A DNA stretch of 64,000 nucleotides from Prosthecobacter sp. SYSU 5D2 (GCF_039655865.1 NZ_JBBYXL010000003.1:1-64000), one strand, 5' to 3'. Counted from the first letter of the stretch, positions 32,649 through 41,689 are shown. Notes: a model not told the origin generated them from the sequence alone. Numbers and translations: made by a program.

Positions 32649-32699
32649 GAAAACTTTAACACTCGCACGGTTCGTGCGGCGTTATACATAGTTCATCGA

Positions 32700-33488
32700 A
32701 TGATACGTCTCTTGCAACGCATGGATGACACCCAGCCCCGGCACGCCGAGGGCGGGGCGACTGGCGCAGGCCCCACCCTGCGGCCTGTGACTTTGCTTGC
32801 AGATGCCGGTGAAACGGCTGAAACGGCCCTGGAAGACTGGTCAAGGGGTCTGGACTGGGTGCACTGGCTGTTTTCCAGCATCCGCCAGCGGCAGGCTGGC
32901 ATCCACTTTCACGCGGCCGACTTGCCGCAGCCTGGCCTGTATCCTCGCTCACCCGTCACCCGCCAGGCGCTGGCCGCGCGGTGGGAAAACTTTGCCCAAA
33001 AAGACCTGCGCGGTCCGCTGGGGCTCGCCCTCGTCCAGGCCTGGCAGGTGGCCCGCGATCTGGATCTGGTCCGTTTGCAGGAACTGGATGCGGAACTGGA
33101 TGCTGCGCTCACCGGGCGTGCCCGTGCGGACAGCCGCGAGGCGGGTGCGAGACTGCTCCAGGGAACGCGCGGTGCCCGTTATCAAGGGCTTCTCGGACGC
33201 TACCGGACACTCCAGGAGGAAAGCCGCACACCGGGGCACTTTTTCATCGTCTGGCCCGCTGCGGCGCACTTTTTCCAGCTCAGCCTGGCCAGCACCATTG
33301 CGGAATACATCCGGCTGGAGTGGGATCTGGCCACCCGCCACCTGCCTGCCCCGGCCGCTCCGTTGAGCCTGCAGAGCATTACCACCCTGACCGGTCATCT
33401 CATGCATGCCCGGGTCAGCGGCCTCACCTTGCTGGGGCAGAGTGAAGACGAGGAGTCCTCCCAGCCGCAGAAAACGGGCAGTTTATAG
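32700..33488 (+). CDS. Helical protein of unknown function
   Basis: I do not recognise this 262-residue protein with confidence. It is alpha-helical, rich in alanine, leucine and arginine, with no signal peptide. Segments ALEDWSRGLDWVHWLFSSI, LVQAWQVARDLDLVRLQELD and ADSREAGARLLQGTRGARY faintly recall the UreF urease accessory family, but no urease genes are near and the resemblance is weak. ATG 32700 was chosen because it follows the divergent YkgJ start; ATG 32721 is an alternative. The frame continues upstream antisense to the YkgJ gene and is not coding there. Confidence 0.6.
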   Translation: MIRLLQRMDDTQPRHAEGGATGAGPTLRPVTLLADAGETAETALEDWSRGLDWVHWLFSSIRQRQAGIHFHAADLPQPGLYPRSPVTRQALAARWENFAQKDLRGPLGLALVQAWQVARDLDLVRLQELDAELDAALTGRARADSREAGARLLQGTRGARYQGLLGRYRTLQEESRTPGHFFIVWPAAAHFFQLSLASTIAEYIRLEWDLATRHLPAPAAPLSLQSITTLTGHLMHARVSGLTLLGQSEDEESSQPQKTGSL

Positions 33489-33541
33489 CCTCTCTTTGAC
33501 AAGCCCGCCAACCCGCGCTCCTTGCTCCACCCTCCTCTTCT

Positions 33542-34732
33542 GTGGACGCACCCACCAGCCGCCGCAAACTCGCCCTTCTTTTTTTCTGCACCGCCATGCC
33601 CATGGGCATGTGGAACGTGCCGCTGGCCAATATTTACGCGGCCTATGGAAGGGAGCACCTGGTCCCCTGGGTGCTGGCCACCACGGCTGTCGCTGCCTTC
33701 ATCTCCCCTTTGTTCGTCGGCGCACTGGCAGACCAGAAAATGTCCCCCACCCTGCTGCTACGCTGGCTGGCGCTGGCCACAGGACTGGCCTTGACGCTCA
33801 GTTGCACCGCCCTGGCCTACGGCTGGAATGACGGGCTGGTGCTGGTTTGCGCCCAAATTCAGGCCCTGGTGGCCACACCTGTCTGGAGCATCACCAGCAG
33901 CATTGTCTTTTCCCAGCTGCAGACGCCCACCAAGCAGTTTGGCCCCCTTCGCGCCTGCGCCACTTTTGGCTGGATGGCAGGCTGCTGGATTGTCAGTTTT
34001 GTGCTTCATGCCGATGCATCCCTCGTCGCCGGATACACGGCGGCAGGACTCTGGATGCTGGTCATGGGCCTGTCCTGGATGCTGCCCATGATCCAGCCGG
34101 GGGACATTCAGGGCAAACGCAGTTTCCGGCAAATCCTGGGGCTGGATGCGCTAGACCTCCTGAAAAACCGCGATCACCGCGTGGTCTTCATCACGGCCGC
34201 CCTTTACAGCATCCCGCTGGCCGCTTTTTATCCCTATACGGCCCGGCATTTGAAGGACCTCGGGGTGGAAAACGTCTCTGCCGTCATCTCCCTGGCGCAG
34301 ACGACGGAGGTCTTGACCATGCTGCTGCTGGCAGGAGTACTGGCCCGTTTCAGGCTGAAGTGGGTCTTCATGTCCGGCATCGCCATCTGCGTACTGCGTT
34401 ATGCCTTCAATGCCCAGGACACCCGGACCTGGATCATGATCGGCACGACCCTGCACGGCTTTGCCTTCACTCTCTATTTCATCACTACCCAGATTTATCT
34501 GGAGGAGCGCATTGACCGCAAATGGCGTGTCCGCGCCCAGGCCCTGCTTTACCTGCTGATGAGCGGCGTGGGAAACCTCATCGGCTACCTGGGCGGCGGC
34601 TGGTGGCATGCGTCCTGCACCCAGGCTGGCATTACTGACTGGACACGATTTTGGCTGGGAGAATCCGCGCTCACGGCCTGCGTATGTCTGTTTTTCGTCT
34701 TTGCCTACCGGGGCATCCGGGCGGCGAAATGA
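33542..34732 (+). CDS. Major facilitator superfamily transporter
   Basis: The 396-residue protein has about twelve membrane segments in two halves. It resembles the nucleoside:H+ symporter/MFS_1-like group in FISPLFVGALADQKMSP (the loop 2-3 motif), FGPLRACATFGWMAGCWIVS and VGNLIGYLGGGWWH. Substrate cannot be told from sequence; nucleosides or a sugar are possible. The start is taken as GTG 33542, which gives a short hydrophilic lead before the first helix; ATG 33596 would start inside that helix. Confidence 0.85.
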   Translation: MDAPTSRRKLALLFFCTAMPMGMWNVPLANIYAAYGREHLVPWVLATTAVAAFISPLFVGALADQKMSPTLLLRWLALATGLALTLSCTALAYGWNDGLVLVCAQIQALVATPVWSITSSIVFSQLQTPTKQFGPLRACATFGWMAGCWIVSFVLHADASLVAGYTAAGLWMLVMGLSWMLPMIQPGDIQGKRSFRQILGLDALDLLKNRDHRVVFITAALYSIPLAAFYPYTARHLKDLGVENVSAVISLAQTTEVLTMLLLAGVLARFRLKWVFMSGIAICVLRYAFNAQDTRTWIMIGTTLHGFAFTLYFITTQIYLEERIDRKWRVRAQALLYLLMSGVGNLIGYLGGGWWHASCTQAGITDWTRFWLGESALTACVCLFFVFAYRGIRAAK

Positions 34733-34795
34733 ACCCGCCTGACACTTTCCTGCCGCTTGCCTCGGTGCCCGCCACCGTGTAAGTCCCTGTCCTCC

Positions 34796-35494
34796 ATGAA
34801 ATTCAACCACCTCGCCTCACTTGCCTTTATCCTGGCCCTGACTGCTTGCAACCCGGCCGAAGTCAAATCCAATGATGCGGCTCCTGCTTCAGCAGCCACC
34901 GCCCCAACCGAAACGGATGGCTGGGTATCCATGTTCAATGGCAAGGACCTCTCCGGCTGGAAGTCCAACGAAGAAACGCCCGGCAGTTTCTCCATTGAAG
35001 ACGGCGCTCTGAAGGTCAGCAATGGCCGCGCCCACCTATTTTATGTCGGCCCCAATGGCGACGCCAAGTTCACGGACTTTGAATTCAAAGGCAAGGTGAA
35101 GCACATGCCCGGCTCCAACTCCGGCCTCTACATCCATACGGAATACCAGGACAAAGGCTGGCCGGAAAAAGGCTACGAATGCCAGGTGAACAGCACCTCC
35201 CACAAGGACCCCAAAAAGACCGGCGGCCTCTATGCGGTCAAAGACGTGCTCGATACCGCCCCAGTGGGTGATGACGAGTGGTTCGACTACAGCATCAAGG
35301 TGGAAGGCAAGCGCATCATCATCAGCATCAATGGCAAGGTCACCTCTGACTTCACCGAGCCTGATGGCTGGGATCCGGCCACGGCTTTGAAAAACATGGC
35401 AGGCCGCAAGCTCAGCTCCGGCACCATGGCCATCCAGGCCCATGATCCGAAGAGCGTTGTGTATTTTAAAGACCTTTACATCAAGGCTCTGTAA
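34796..35494 (+). CDS. DUF1080 lipoprotein
   Basis: The 232-residue product has a lipoprotein signal ending LALTACN (cysteine at about residue 18), an alanine-rich linker, and a complete DUF1080 domain. That domain includes GWVSMFNGKDLSGWKSN, SFSIEDGALKVSNGRAHLFY, FEFKGKVKHMPGSNSGLYIHTEY, GYECQVNSTS, GGLYAVKDVL and WFDYSIKVEGKRIIISINGK. Some relatives act on 3-keto-disaccharides. Unlike the other three DUF1080-type proteins here, it is membrane-anchored. A strong terminator follows at 35525. Confidence 0.92.
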   Translation: MKFNHLASLAFILALTACNPAEVKSNDAAPASAATAPTETDGWVSMFNGKDLSGWKSNEETPGSFSIEDGALKVSNGRAHLFYVGPNGDAKFTDFEFKGKVKHMPGSNSGLYIHTEYQDKGWPEKGYECQVNSTSHKDPKKTGGLYAVKDVLDTAPVGDDEWFDYSIKVEGKRIIISINGKVTSDFTEPDGWDPATALKNMAGRKLSSGTMAIQAHDPKSVVYFKDLYIKAL

Positions 35495-35524
35495 AGCCTC
35501 CGCCAGAAGGCAGACGTATCATAT

Positions 35525-35554
35525 GGGCAGGGGATACCCGTCCCCTGCCCTTTT
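35525..35554 (+). terminator. Rho-independent terminator
   Basis: GGGCAGGGGA at 35525-35534 pairs perfectly with TCCCCTGCCC at 35541-35550 around a six-base loop, followed by TTTT. It lies 31 bases after the DUF1080 lipoprotein stop and separates it from hsp33. Confidence 0.85.
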
Positions 35555-35567
35555 CCTCTTCAAGCTC

Positions 35568-36365
35568 ATGAGCCAGATGCTCAATCCAGATCTCTCCGCC
35601 ACCGAAATCCGCTGCTACTTTGTCCGCAAGCGCAACTGCCTGCTTGTACGCGGACGGTTCGGCCCGGTGTACATGGATTATTACCTGCACCTCATGCAGC
35701 ACAGCATCAAGCATCCCGACCGCCTGGATGAAATGCTCAAAGACGCCATTGCGGGAGTGACTTTGCATTTGTCCTCCAGACCGCATGATGAAGGATGCGC
35801 CTGGACCATTAATCTCAACGACCCGCTGCTGAACCTTTTCGTCACAGGAGCGACGATCCCCGGCCGGGTGACAGGTCGGCTCTTCACGGAAGATGTGAAA
35901 GACACGGGCAAGTCCATCTTCATCGCCCAGACCACTCGCAATCACATGCAGCCGCGCCAGAGTATGATCGAGTTCACCGGAACCGACATTCTTTCTGCCG
36001 TGGAGCAATTTTACACGCAGAGCGAACAGCGGCTCACGCGCATCTTCCGCCTGGAGGATGAAGACTTTGTCCAAATTTCCGCCGAGCCCGATGCGGATGA
36101 AGAATGGCTGGCCGGGCTCACGGATGCGGACATCCCCAAGCTGGACGAGACGGAGCATCTGACGCTGCTGGAAACGCGCACCTACGTCTTCGACTGCGGC
36201 TGCACCCCGGACCGCATGTTCCCCATGCTCAGCCGCCTGAACAACGAAGATCTGGACTTCATCTTCGAAGACGGCTCCGCCACCATCACCTGCCCGCGAT
36301 GTGCTGCTGTTTTCCGCACCCCGAAAGCCGATTTCGACGAATGGAAAGCACGCCAGACTGCGTGA
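35568..36365 (+). CDS. hslO: Hsp33-family redox-regulated chaperone
   Basis: Hsp33 holds unfolding proteins when oxidants make its zinc centre come apart. The 265-residue product begins IRCYFVRKRNCLLVRGRFGPVY, has the core GRVTGRLFTEDVKDTGKSIFIAQTTR, and ends with the zinc motif C-x-C (DCGCTPDRM, about residue 206) and C-x-x-C (ITCPRCAAVF, about 244). The length is slightly below that of E. coli Hsp33. ATG 35568 follows the terminator; the open frame further upstream is noise. It heads a tight group with an Fe-S carrier, a J protein and YjbQ. Confidence 0.92.
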   Translation: MSQMLNPDLSATEIRCYFVRKRNCLLVRGRFGPVYMDYYLHLMQHSIKHPDRLDEMLKDAIAGVTLHLSSRPHDEGCAWTINLNDPLLNLFVTGATIPGRVTGRLFTEDVKDTGKSIFIAQTTRNHMQPRQSMIEFTGTDILSAVEQFYTQSEQRLTRIFRLEDEDFVQISAEPDADEEWLAGLTDADIPKLDETEHLTLLETRTYVFDCGCTPDRMFPMLSRLNNEDLDFIFEDGSATITCPRCAAVFRTPKADFDEWKARQTA

Positions 36366-36386
36366 TCCGCATCTCTTTTTTGAACC

Positions 36387-36767
36387 ATGACCGCAACCGC
36401 CCCTCACGCAGCACCTAACTACAAGCTCGGCAATGAGAAGCTCATCAAAGTGCTTCCCAATGCCGCACGCAAGCTGAACGGCCTGCTGACCAAACAGGGC
36501 CGCTCAGAAAACGGCGCCCTGCGCATTGCTGTCGTCGGTGGCGGCTGCTCCGGCCTGCAATACAAAATGGATCTTGTGGACGGTCCGGCCAACCGCGACA
36601 TCATGGTCGTCTCAGGTGATGTGCGGGTGCTCATTGATCCGAAAAGCGCCCTCTTCGTCAGCGGTTCTGAACTCGATTTTAGCGATGATCTTCAACAAGG
36701 CGGCTTCAAAGTCACCAACCCCAATGCGGTCGTCACCTGTTCCTGTGGCGAAAGCTTTGCCGCCTGA
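36387..36767 (+). CDS. A-type iron-sulfur carrier (IscA/ErpA-like)
   Basis: The 126-residue protein delivers Fe-S clusters to client enzymes. It has the three conserved cysteines: one in VVGGGCSGLQYKMDL (about residue 54) and two in TCSCGESFAA at the C-terminus. The start of the domain KVLPNAARKLNGLL is typical. It lies 21 bases after hsp33 and 9 bases before the J-protein gene, so the genes are likely one transcript. Confidence 0.94.
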   Translation: MTATAPHAAPNYKLGNEKLIKVLPNAARKLNGLLTKQGRSENGALRIAVVGGGCSGLQYKMDLVDGPANRDIMVVSGDVRVLIDPKSALFVSGSELDFSDDLQQGGFKVTNPNAVVTCSCGESFAA

Positions 36768-36776
36768 CCTGCCGCC

Positions 36777-37346
36777 ATGTCAGCCGATGCCTTCAGCCTC
36801 CTGGGCCTGCCTCCGCGCGCAGCTCTGGATGAGGAAACCCTGCAAGCCGCCTATCTCCAGGCGACCCGCCTGGTGCATCCCGACCAAACAGGTGGCGACA
36901 CCTTGCAGAGTGCTGAATTAAATGCCGCGAAGGAGATCCTCAAATCTCCTGTCACGCGGCTGAAGCACCTGATTGAAAACCACTCAGACACGCCCTGGCG
37001 TGCTGTGCCGCTAGATGCCGCTTTGATGGGCCTGTTTGAAAAGCTCGGCCCGCTGCTGCAAGCCAGTGCCAGCTTCCTCAAAAAGAAGCAGTCCGCGAGC
37101 ACTGCGCTGGCCAAGGCGCTACTCGCCAATGAGGAGATGCGCCTGCGCGAATCGCTGGAAGATCTCGGCCTGCGCATTGAGGAACTCTGGCAGCAGATCG
37201 AGGCCCAGCTTGACGTTTATGATTCCCGCATTGCCGAATCGGATGCCAGTGTCTGGCCTGAGCTGCAAGGCATCCAGGCCCGCCTCGCCTACCTGTCCAA
37301 ATGGCGCTCACAGATCCGTGAGGTCCTGCTTGGTCTTATGCTTTAA
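36777..37346 (+). CDS. HscB-like J-domain co-chaperone
   Basis: The 189-residue product starts with a J domain (FSLLGLPPRAALDEETLQAAYLQ) carrying the HPD triad in TRLVHPDQTGG, and has a helical C-terminal half of the HscB kind. HscB guides the Hsp70 HscA to the scaffold IscU so that a finished Fe-S cluster is released. No hscA or iscU is adjacent here, so the partner must be elsewhere. It follows the A-type carrier with a 9-base gap. Confidence 0.85.
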   Translation: MSADAFSLLGLPPRAALDEETLQAAYLQATRLVHPDQTGGDTLQSAELNAAKEILKSPVTRLKHLIENHSDTPWRAVPLDAALMGLFEKLGPLLQASASFLKKKQSASTALAKALLANEEMRLRESLEDLGLRIEELWQQIEAQLDVYDSRIAESDASVWPELQGIQARLAYLSKWRSQIREVLLGLML

Positions 37347-37371
37347 GAGCAAAAACCCGTCCTTTCTAACC

Positions 37372-37794
37372 ATGCCTGCACACGCCGAAAGTTTCCGCCT
37401 CAGCACCCGTGGCAAAGGCACGTATGAGATCACTGAGCAATGCCAGCGGATCATTGCCAGCAGCGGCATCCGCACTGGTACTGCAACTATTTTTGTCCAG
37501 CACACAAGCTGTTCCCTGGTCATCTATGAAAACGCCGATCCCTCCGCGCGGACCGATCTGCACAGCTTCTTTGACCACCTCGTGCCGGAAGACACGCCTT
37601 ACTTCGTTCACACTCATGAAGGCCCGGATGACATGCCCAGCCACCTGCGCATGGCGCTCACGCGCACCAGTGAGGTCATCCCCGTGATGAACGCCCGCCT
37701 GGCACTTGGCACCTGGCAGGGCATCTTTCTCTTTGAGCACCGTCGAGCATCCCACACCCGCAGCATCGTCGTCAGCGTTGTTGGGGAGGCGTGA
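37372..37794 (+). CDS. YjbQ/UPF0047 family protein
   Basis: The 140-residue protein matches the YjbQ family, described as a secondary thiamine-phosphate synthase. It has GTATIFVQHTSCSLVIYEN (a metal/active-site histidine and serine region), ADPSARTDLHSFFDHLVP, HEGPDDMPSHLRMALT and a closing LGTWQGIFLFEHR. ATG 37372 matches the family start. It is the last gene of the Fe-S/redox group and converges with the response-regulator gene 9 bases away. Given the thiamine link it could also relate to thiC 34 kb away, which is only a remark. Confidence 0.93.
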   Translation: MPAHAESFRLSTRGKGTYEITEQCQRIIASSGIRTGTATIFVQHTSCSLVIYENADPSARTDLHSFFDHLVPEDTPYFVHTHEGPDDMPSHLRMALTRTSEVIPVMNARLALGTWQGIFLFEHRRASHTRSIVVSVVGEA

Positions 37795-37803
37795 AGGCAA
37801 CAG

Positions 37804-38430
37804 TCATACCCGCACCAGTCCCCGGCGAATGGCCTCTGCCGTCGCCTGCGCCCGGTCATTGACCTTGAGCTTCATCAAGATGCGGCTGACGTGCTGTTTC
37901 ACGGTGTCCTCGCCAATGCCAAGTGTCGCGGCGATTTCTTTGTTGGCATTGCCCTGAGTGACGAGGGTCAGGATCTCACGCTCACGGGGGGTGATTTCGG
38001 GCTCTGCCGTGCGCTCCCGAAGACGGGCTTCCAGATCCGCAGGCAGCCATCGCTCCCCGCGTGCGACTGTGCGGATGGCGCTCAAAAGATCTTCACGTGA
38101 GGATGACTTCTGCAAGTAACCCAGCGCACCGGCTTTAAGTGCGGCCTGCACTTCTTCATCCCGGGCAAAGGTGGAAAACATCAGCACGCGCGCCTCTGAA
38201 TGAGCAGCGATGAGACGAGCAGTTGCCTCGATTCCGGAGATGCCGGGCAACTGTAAGTCCATCAATACGACCTGCGGTTTCAGTTTTCCAAAAGCCTCAA
38301 GGGCCAGCTCACCCCGGTCCACCTCGCCGATGACTCGCAGGTCATCTTCAAGTTCAAGAGATGCCGCCAGGCCGCTGCGCACCACGAAGTGGTCATCCAC
38401 GAGAAGAAGAGTGAGAATCGTATCCGCCAT
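37804..38430 (-). CDS. NarL/LuxR-type response regulator
   Basis: This 208-residue regulator has a receiver domain with the acidic pair in LLVDDHFVVRSGL, the phospho-acceptor in VVLMDLQLPGISG (about residue 58), the signalling residues MFSTFAR and lysine in LGYLQKSSS. The C-terminal LuxR helix-turn-helix is ITPREREILTLVTQGNANKEIAATLGIGEDTVKQHVSRI. It is encoded 13 bases after its probable kinase gene. Target genes are unknown; the convergent YjbQ and divergent neighbours give no hint. Confidence 0.94.
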   Translation of the reverse strand: MADTILTLLLVDDHFVVRSGLAASLELEDDLRVIGEVDRGELALEAFGKLKPQVVLMDLQLPGISGIEATARLIAAHSEARVLMFSTFARDEEVQAALKAGALGYLQKSSSREDLLSAIRTVARGERWLPADLEARLRERTAEPEITPREREILTLVTQGNANKEIAATLGIGEDTVKQHVSRILMKLKVNDRAQATAEAIRRGLVRV

Positions 38431-38443
38431 GATGAGTTCGAAT

Positions 38444-40516
38444 TTAAAGGGGCAGGGTGACGCGCACTTCAGTGCCATGTGGGGTGACATTCAACCATTC
38501 TGCCTCAGCGCCGATGCGCAGGCAGCGTTCACGAATGCCCATGCAGCCAAAGTGACCCGACTGCCCATGGGTGGCCGAAGTGTCCAGGCCCTGACCATCG
38601 TCACTTATGATTAGGCTTAGCTGTCCAGCCTCCACCCTCAGAGCCAGGCTGACGGAGGAAGCCTGCGCATGCTTGAGCACGTTCGTCACTGCCTCCTGCG
38701 CAATCATGCGCAAATGATGAGCCACATGCACCAGCAGCGTTGGCAGGGGCGGTTCTACATGGACTGTCACAGACAGCTCTTCACTCCGGGTCCGGTCAGC
38801 CAGCTCTTGCAGTGCTGCGGGGAGGTCAGTTACGCTGTCGGGGTCCGCACGCAGATCGGCCACCAGGTTGCGCGCCTCCGTCTGGATGCGAGAGACAAGA
38901 TGGCGAGAGGTGTCCATGAGCTGTTTTGCTTTCGGCTCCAACGGGCGTGTCACCGCTGCATCCAGGCGCAGAGACAGGCCGGCCAGCTCCTGCTCCAGCG
39001 TGTCATGAAACTCACGGGCAATGCGCTGCCGCTCCTCCAGCGCTGCTTCATGCGAGATCCTGTGCCGCAGGGCCTCCCCTTGTTTAGAAACCTGCCGCCT
39101 AAGCAGAGTGATCCATAACAGGCCGCCGGCCACGACTGCCAGCAGCAGCCCGATCACCCCCAGTAGCCGCTCAGCCGTCCACCACGATGGCGCACGTAAA
39201 ACTTTCAGATCATCCGCGTTGCGCAAAAGCAGCACCGCGCTCTCCGGCCGCGAGCGAAACCCCTTGTCGGTGGAGGAGTCCACCCGACAGATGCCCGTCA
39301 GCCGTAGCAGCGAGCCCTGCCTGGGCACATCCATCTCGCCCACATCCGGCACCAATGCCCGCAGCGGCATGTCTGCGGAAGCGAGCCGCAATTCCCAGCC
39401 TGATCCGGTGCGGAAAACATCCACCAGTTCCGTCTCCAGCCTCACCAGATCCGCATCCAGAGCGCCCTCGCGAATGTCGGCCAGAGAGACTTCCACGGGC
39501 GATGCATCGTGTGCTTCATCCACTGGATTACCCACAACCACGGCATCCGTGAGGCTGGCGCTAAAACCCTCCATGTTGGGAAATCCGGCCACATCCAGCC
39601 GCTGGCCGGATCTTAGCGGCAGGGGCCGCACCAGCCGCACCGCCAAAGCCGCAGGCCGTGTATTCACCGCCGTTTCCGGCTCAGGCGATGAAGGCACCAT
39701 GGCTTCAGCCGCCAGATCCCGGATAAAAACCTGCCCGTCAGGAAACGATGCCAGGACGATGCCCTCCGTCCTCACCCGATGGCCGAAATCCTGAATGCGC
39801 CCCGGATCAAAGCGCAGCAGCCGGGCCGCCGGAATCGTCGCCAGAGCCTCCACTGCAGGTGCATCCTTCAGTATCTTCACGTCACTCCAGTCGCTGACGC
39901 GGAGATAAGGAAACACGAGCTGCCTGCGGTCATTGATGCCGCCCGCCGCCAGCCCGGTGACTTGCAGCCGTGCATCCACCCAGGGCTCCAGATTGTCCGG
40001 TAAGGGAGCATCCACCCGCACCTCCACCACCCGGCTGCCTAACGAAAGATGCAGTACGGACCGGTTCTCCTCCGGCACAGAAAGCCGCCGGCCTATGCCC
40101 TCCACCTGCACCCTTTGATAATGAAAGCGCCCGGTGGCCAGATCCTCGTAGCCTGCCACCGCAGGCACAGGCGGTTCCCCTGCCCCCAGCACCTCATAGG
40201 AGTCCGCCACAATCCCGGCCAGATACAGCCCCGGCAGACTTTGTCCTTTTACATGCACCCGGTCGCCAACTCTCAGCGGGATGGTGCGTGGACTGGCCCT
40301 GAAAAACGTTCCCCCGGTCTCGTCCTGGATGAATATCGTTCCGCTGACCGGAGCCTCAATAAAACCCACTACCGCCTGGAGATCCACCGGCACCCCGGTG
40401 AGTGCCCGGTCAGGTGACAAGGCCCGCACCTCCGCCGCACGCGTCAGCACCTCCTGGGCCTGGCCGCCAAGCGCCAGCCCCAAAAAAAGAAATGCCAGAA
40501 ATCCCCCTACCCTCAT
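38444..40516 (-). CDS. Sensor histidine kinase (HisKA_3) with large OB-like sensor region
   Basis: The 690-residue kinase has a signal sequence and about 420 extracytoplasmic residues, in which repeated short beta-rich modules resemble OB-fold nucleic-acid- or oligosaccharide-binding domains. Examples are VDLQAVVGFIEAP, IFIQDETGGTFF, LRVGDRVHVKGQ, and again FHYQRVQVEGIGRR and HRVRTEGIVLAS. A transmembrane helix at about residue 450 (LLGVIGLLLAVVAGGLLWI) leads to a NarX/LiaS-type kinase: the H-box EFHDTLEQELAGLSLRLD (about 499), N-box AQEAVTNVLKHAQAS and G-box SDDGQGLD. It partners with the downstream LuxR regulator. The ligand is not known. Confidence 0.9.
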   Translation of the reverse strand: MRVGGFLAFLFLGLALGGQAQEVLTRAAEVRALSPDRALTGVPVDLQAVVGFIEAPVSGTIFIQDETGGTFFRASPRTIPLRVGDRVHVKGQSLPGLYLAGIVADSYEVLGAGEPPVPAVAGYEDLATGRFHYQRVQVEGIGRRLSVPEENRSVLHLSLGSRVVEVRVDAPLPDNLEPWVDARLQVTGLAAGGINDRRQLVFPYLRVSDWSDVKILKDAPAVEALATIPAARLLRFDPGRIQDFGHRVRTEGIVLASFPDGQVFIRDLAAEAMVPSSPEPETAVNTRPAALAVRLVRPLPLRSGQRLDVAGFPNMEGFSASLTDAVVVGNPVDEAHDASPVEVSLADIREGALDADLVRLETELVDVFRTGSGWELRLASADMPLRALVPDVGEMDVPRQGSLLRLTGICRVDSSTDKGFRSRPESAVLLLRNADDLKVLRAPSWWTAERLLGVIGLLLAVVAGGLLWITLLRRQVSKQGEALRHRISHEAALEERQRIAREFHDTLEQELAGLSLRLDAAVTRPLEPKAKQLMDTSRHLVSRIQTEARNLVADLRADPDSVTDLPAALQELADRTRSEELSVTVHVEPPLPTLLVHVAHHLRMIAQEAVTNVLKHAQASSVSLALRVEAGQLSLIISDDGQGLDTSATHGQSGHFGCMGIRERCLRIGAEAEWLNVTPHGTEVRVTLPL

Positions 40517-40579
40517 AACCTCAATGGACTCCTGCCAGCCACGAAATGCAACCCGCGCCGCACCTCCCTTTCGTGGGGT

Positions 40580-41689
40580 TTACTCCCGCCTCTTCCCCAG
40601 CAGCTTCATTGCTACCAGGATCGTCACCAGCAGGACTCCGAGCGATATCACGCCGGATATAAGCGCATTTTTTCCAGGAGACGCGACTTCCTCTACCACG
40701 GGTTCGGTCATCACCGTCACTGGGGCGGCTTCTTCGGCCAGATGGGCCAGGCTGGGCAGCTCGCGCTCCAACAAAGGGGATGCTTTGGCCATGGCGGTCC
40801 AGTTGGCTGTCAGCAGCAGGTCAGTGCCGGGGTTTTGATCCTTCACCTGGCAGGAGCATTTGCCGATCAGGAATGTCGCGGCCTGCTCGATGGTCTCCGC
40901 CCGGATGCCCTGGCCGACCAGGGCATACAGCGCCCGGCCACGCCCAAAGATGGGAAACACCATCGGCTCGTCCACTTCATCCAGGCCGGGTTCTGTCGCC
41001 AGCAGCATCTGGACGAAGACCTTCTCTTTCACGTCTTCACGCGACACCCGGACGACGGAAAACTCCAACCTCAAATCATCCTGCCCCACGGACACCAGCC
41101 CGTTGGCGATGTCCTGCGCCTCCAGTTCGGGCAGCGTCAATACGCCCGTCAGATATTCCAAGCGTTCCTCCAGCACTTTGGCGGCAGCTTCATCCGCCGC
41201 CTCATCACCGGATTCCACCATGACCCACACGGCGCTCTGCCCTTGGGCAAAACGTTCGGCCACTTCCTGCCTCGCAGGGGAATCGGCCACATGCGCCAGC
41301 TCATCCAGCCGAGCCGTCAGAAAAGGCTCGGTCAGTCCGGTGCTGCAGGGAAAACGCAGCGCCACCTGCGGCATCGGTGCGTCCTTTGGCAGCTGGTTCC
41401 AGAGTTCTTTAAATTCGGCTCCAGGCTCCTGATCCACATTCACGGCGACCACATTCAGGTTGGCCCGCCGGCCATCGGCTCCATCCGGAACCAGCGCCTC
41501 CATCCGCACTTTTTGTTCGGCAGTCAGTTCCCCCTGATGAAAGACGACGGCCTGAAACGGATCCGCCTCCCAGTGCTCCAGCGCATACCGGAAGACCGGC
41601 ACGGAGCAGGCCCAGACCGTCACCGCCATCATCCCGAATATGACAAGGAAAGAGCAGACTGGGGAAAGGGAAAAAGGGGGGAATCTCAT
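40580..41689 (-). CDS. Membrane-anchored protein of unknown function
   Basis: I do not recognise this 369-residue protein. It has an N-terminal hydrophobic segment (VCSFLVIFGMMAVTVWACS), a long outside-facing region, and a C-terminal helix NALISGVISLGVLLVTILVAM followed by LGKRRE. The middle (FRYALEHWEADPFQAVVFHQGELT, then VALRFPCSTGLTEPF, AVWVMVESGDEAADEAAAKVL) has a thioredoxin-like flavour, and a later GKCSCQVKDQNPG holds two cysteines. It may be an envelope protein monitoring another system. It starts 88 bases from the divergent PQQ-propeller gene. Confidence 0.65.
   Translation of the reverse strand: MRFPPFSLSPVCSFLVIFGMMAVTVWACSVPVFRYALEHWEADPFQAVVFHQGELTAEQKVRMEALVPDGADGRRANLNVVAVNVDQEPGAEFKELWNQLPKDAPMPQVALRFPCSTGLTEPFLTARLDELAHVADSPARQEVAERFAQGQSAVWVMVESGDEAADEAAAKVLEERLEYLTGVLTLPELEAQDIANGLVSVGQDDLRLEFSVVRVSREDVKEKVFVQMLLATEPGLDEVDEPMVFPIFGRGRALYALVGQGIRAETIEQAATFLIGKCSCQVKDQNPGTDLLLTANWTAMAKASPLLERELPSLAHLAEEAAPVTVMTEPVVEEVASPGKNALISGVISLGVLLVTILVAMKLLGKRRE

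Noticed and set aside
32391-32699. Upstream extension of the unknown gene at 32700
   Set aside because: It is antisense to the cysteine-rich YkgJ gene and contributes no conserved sequence.
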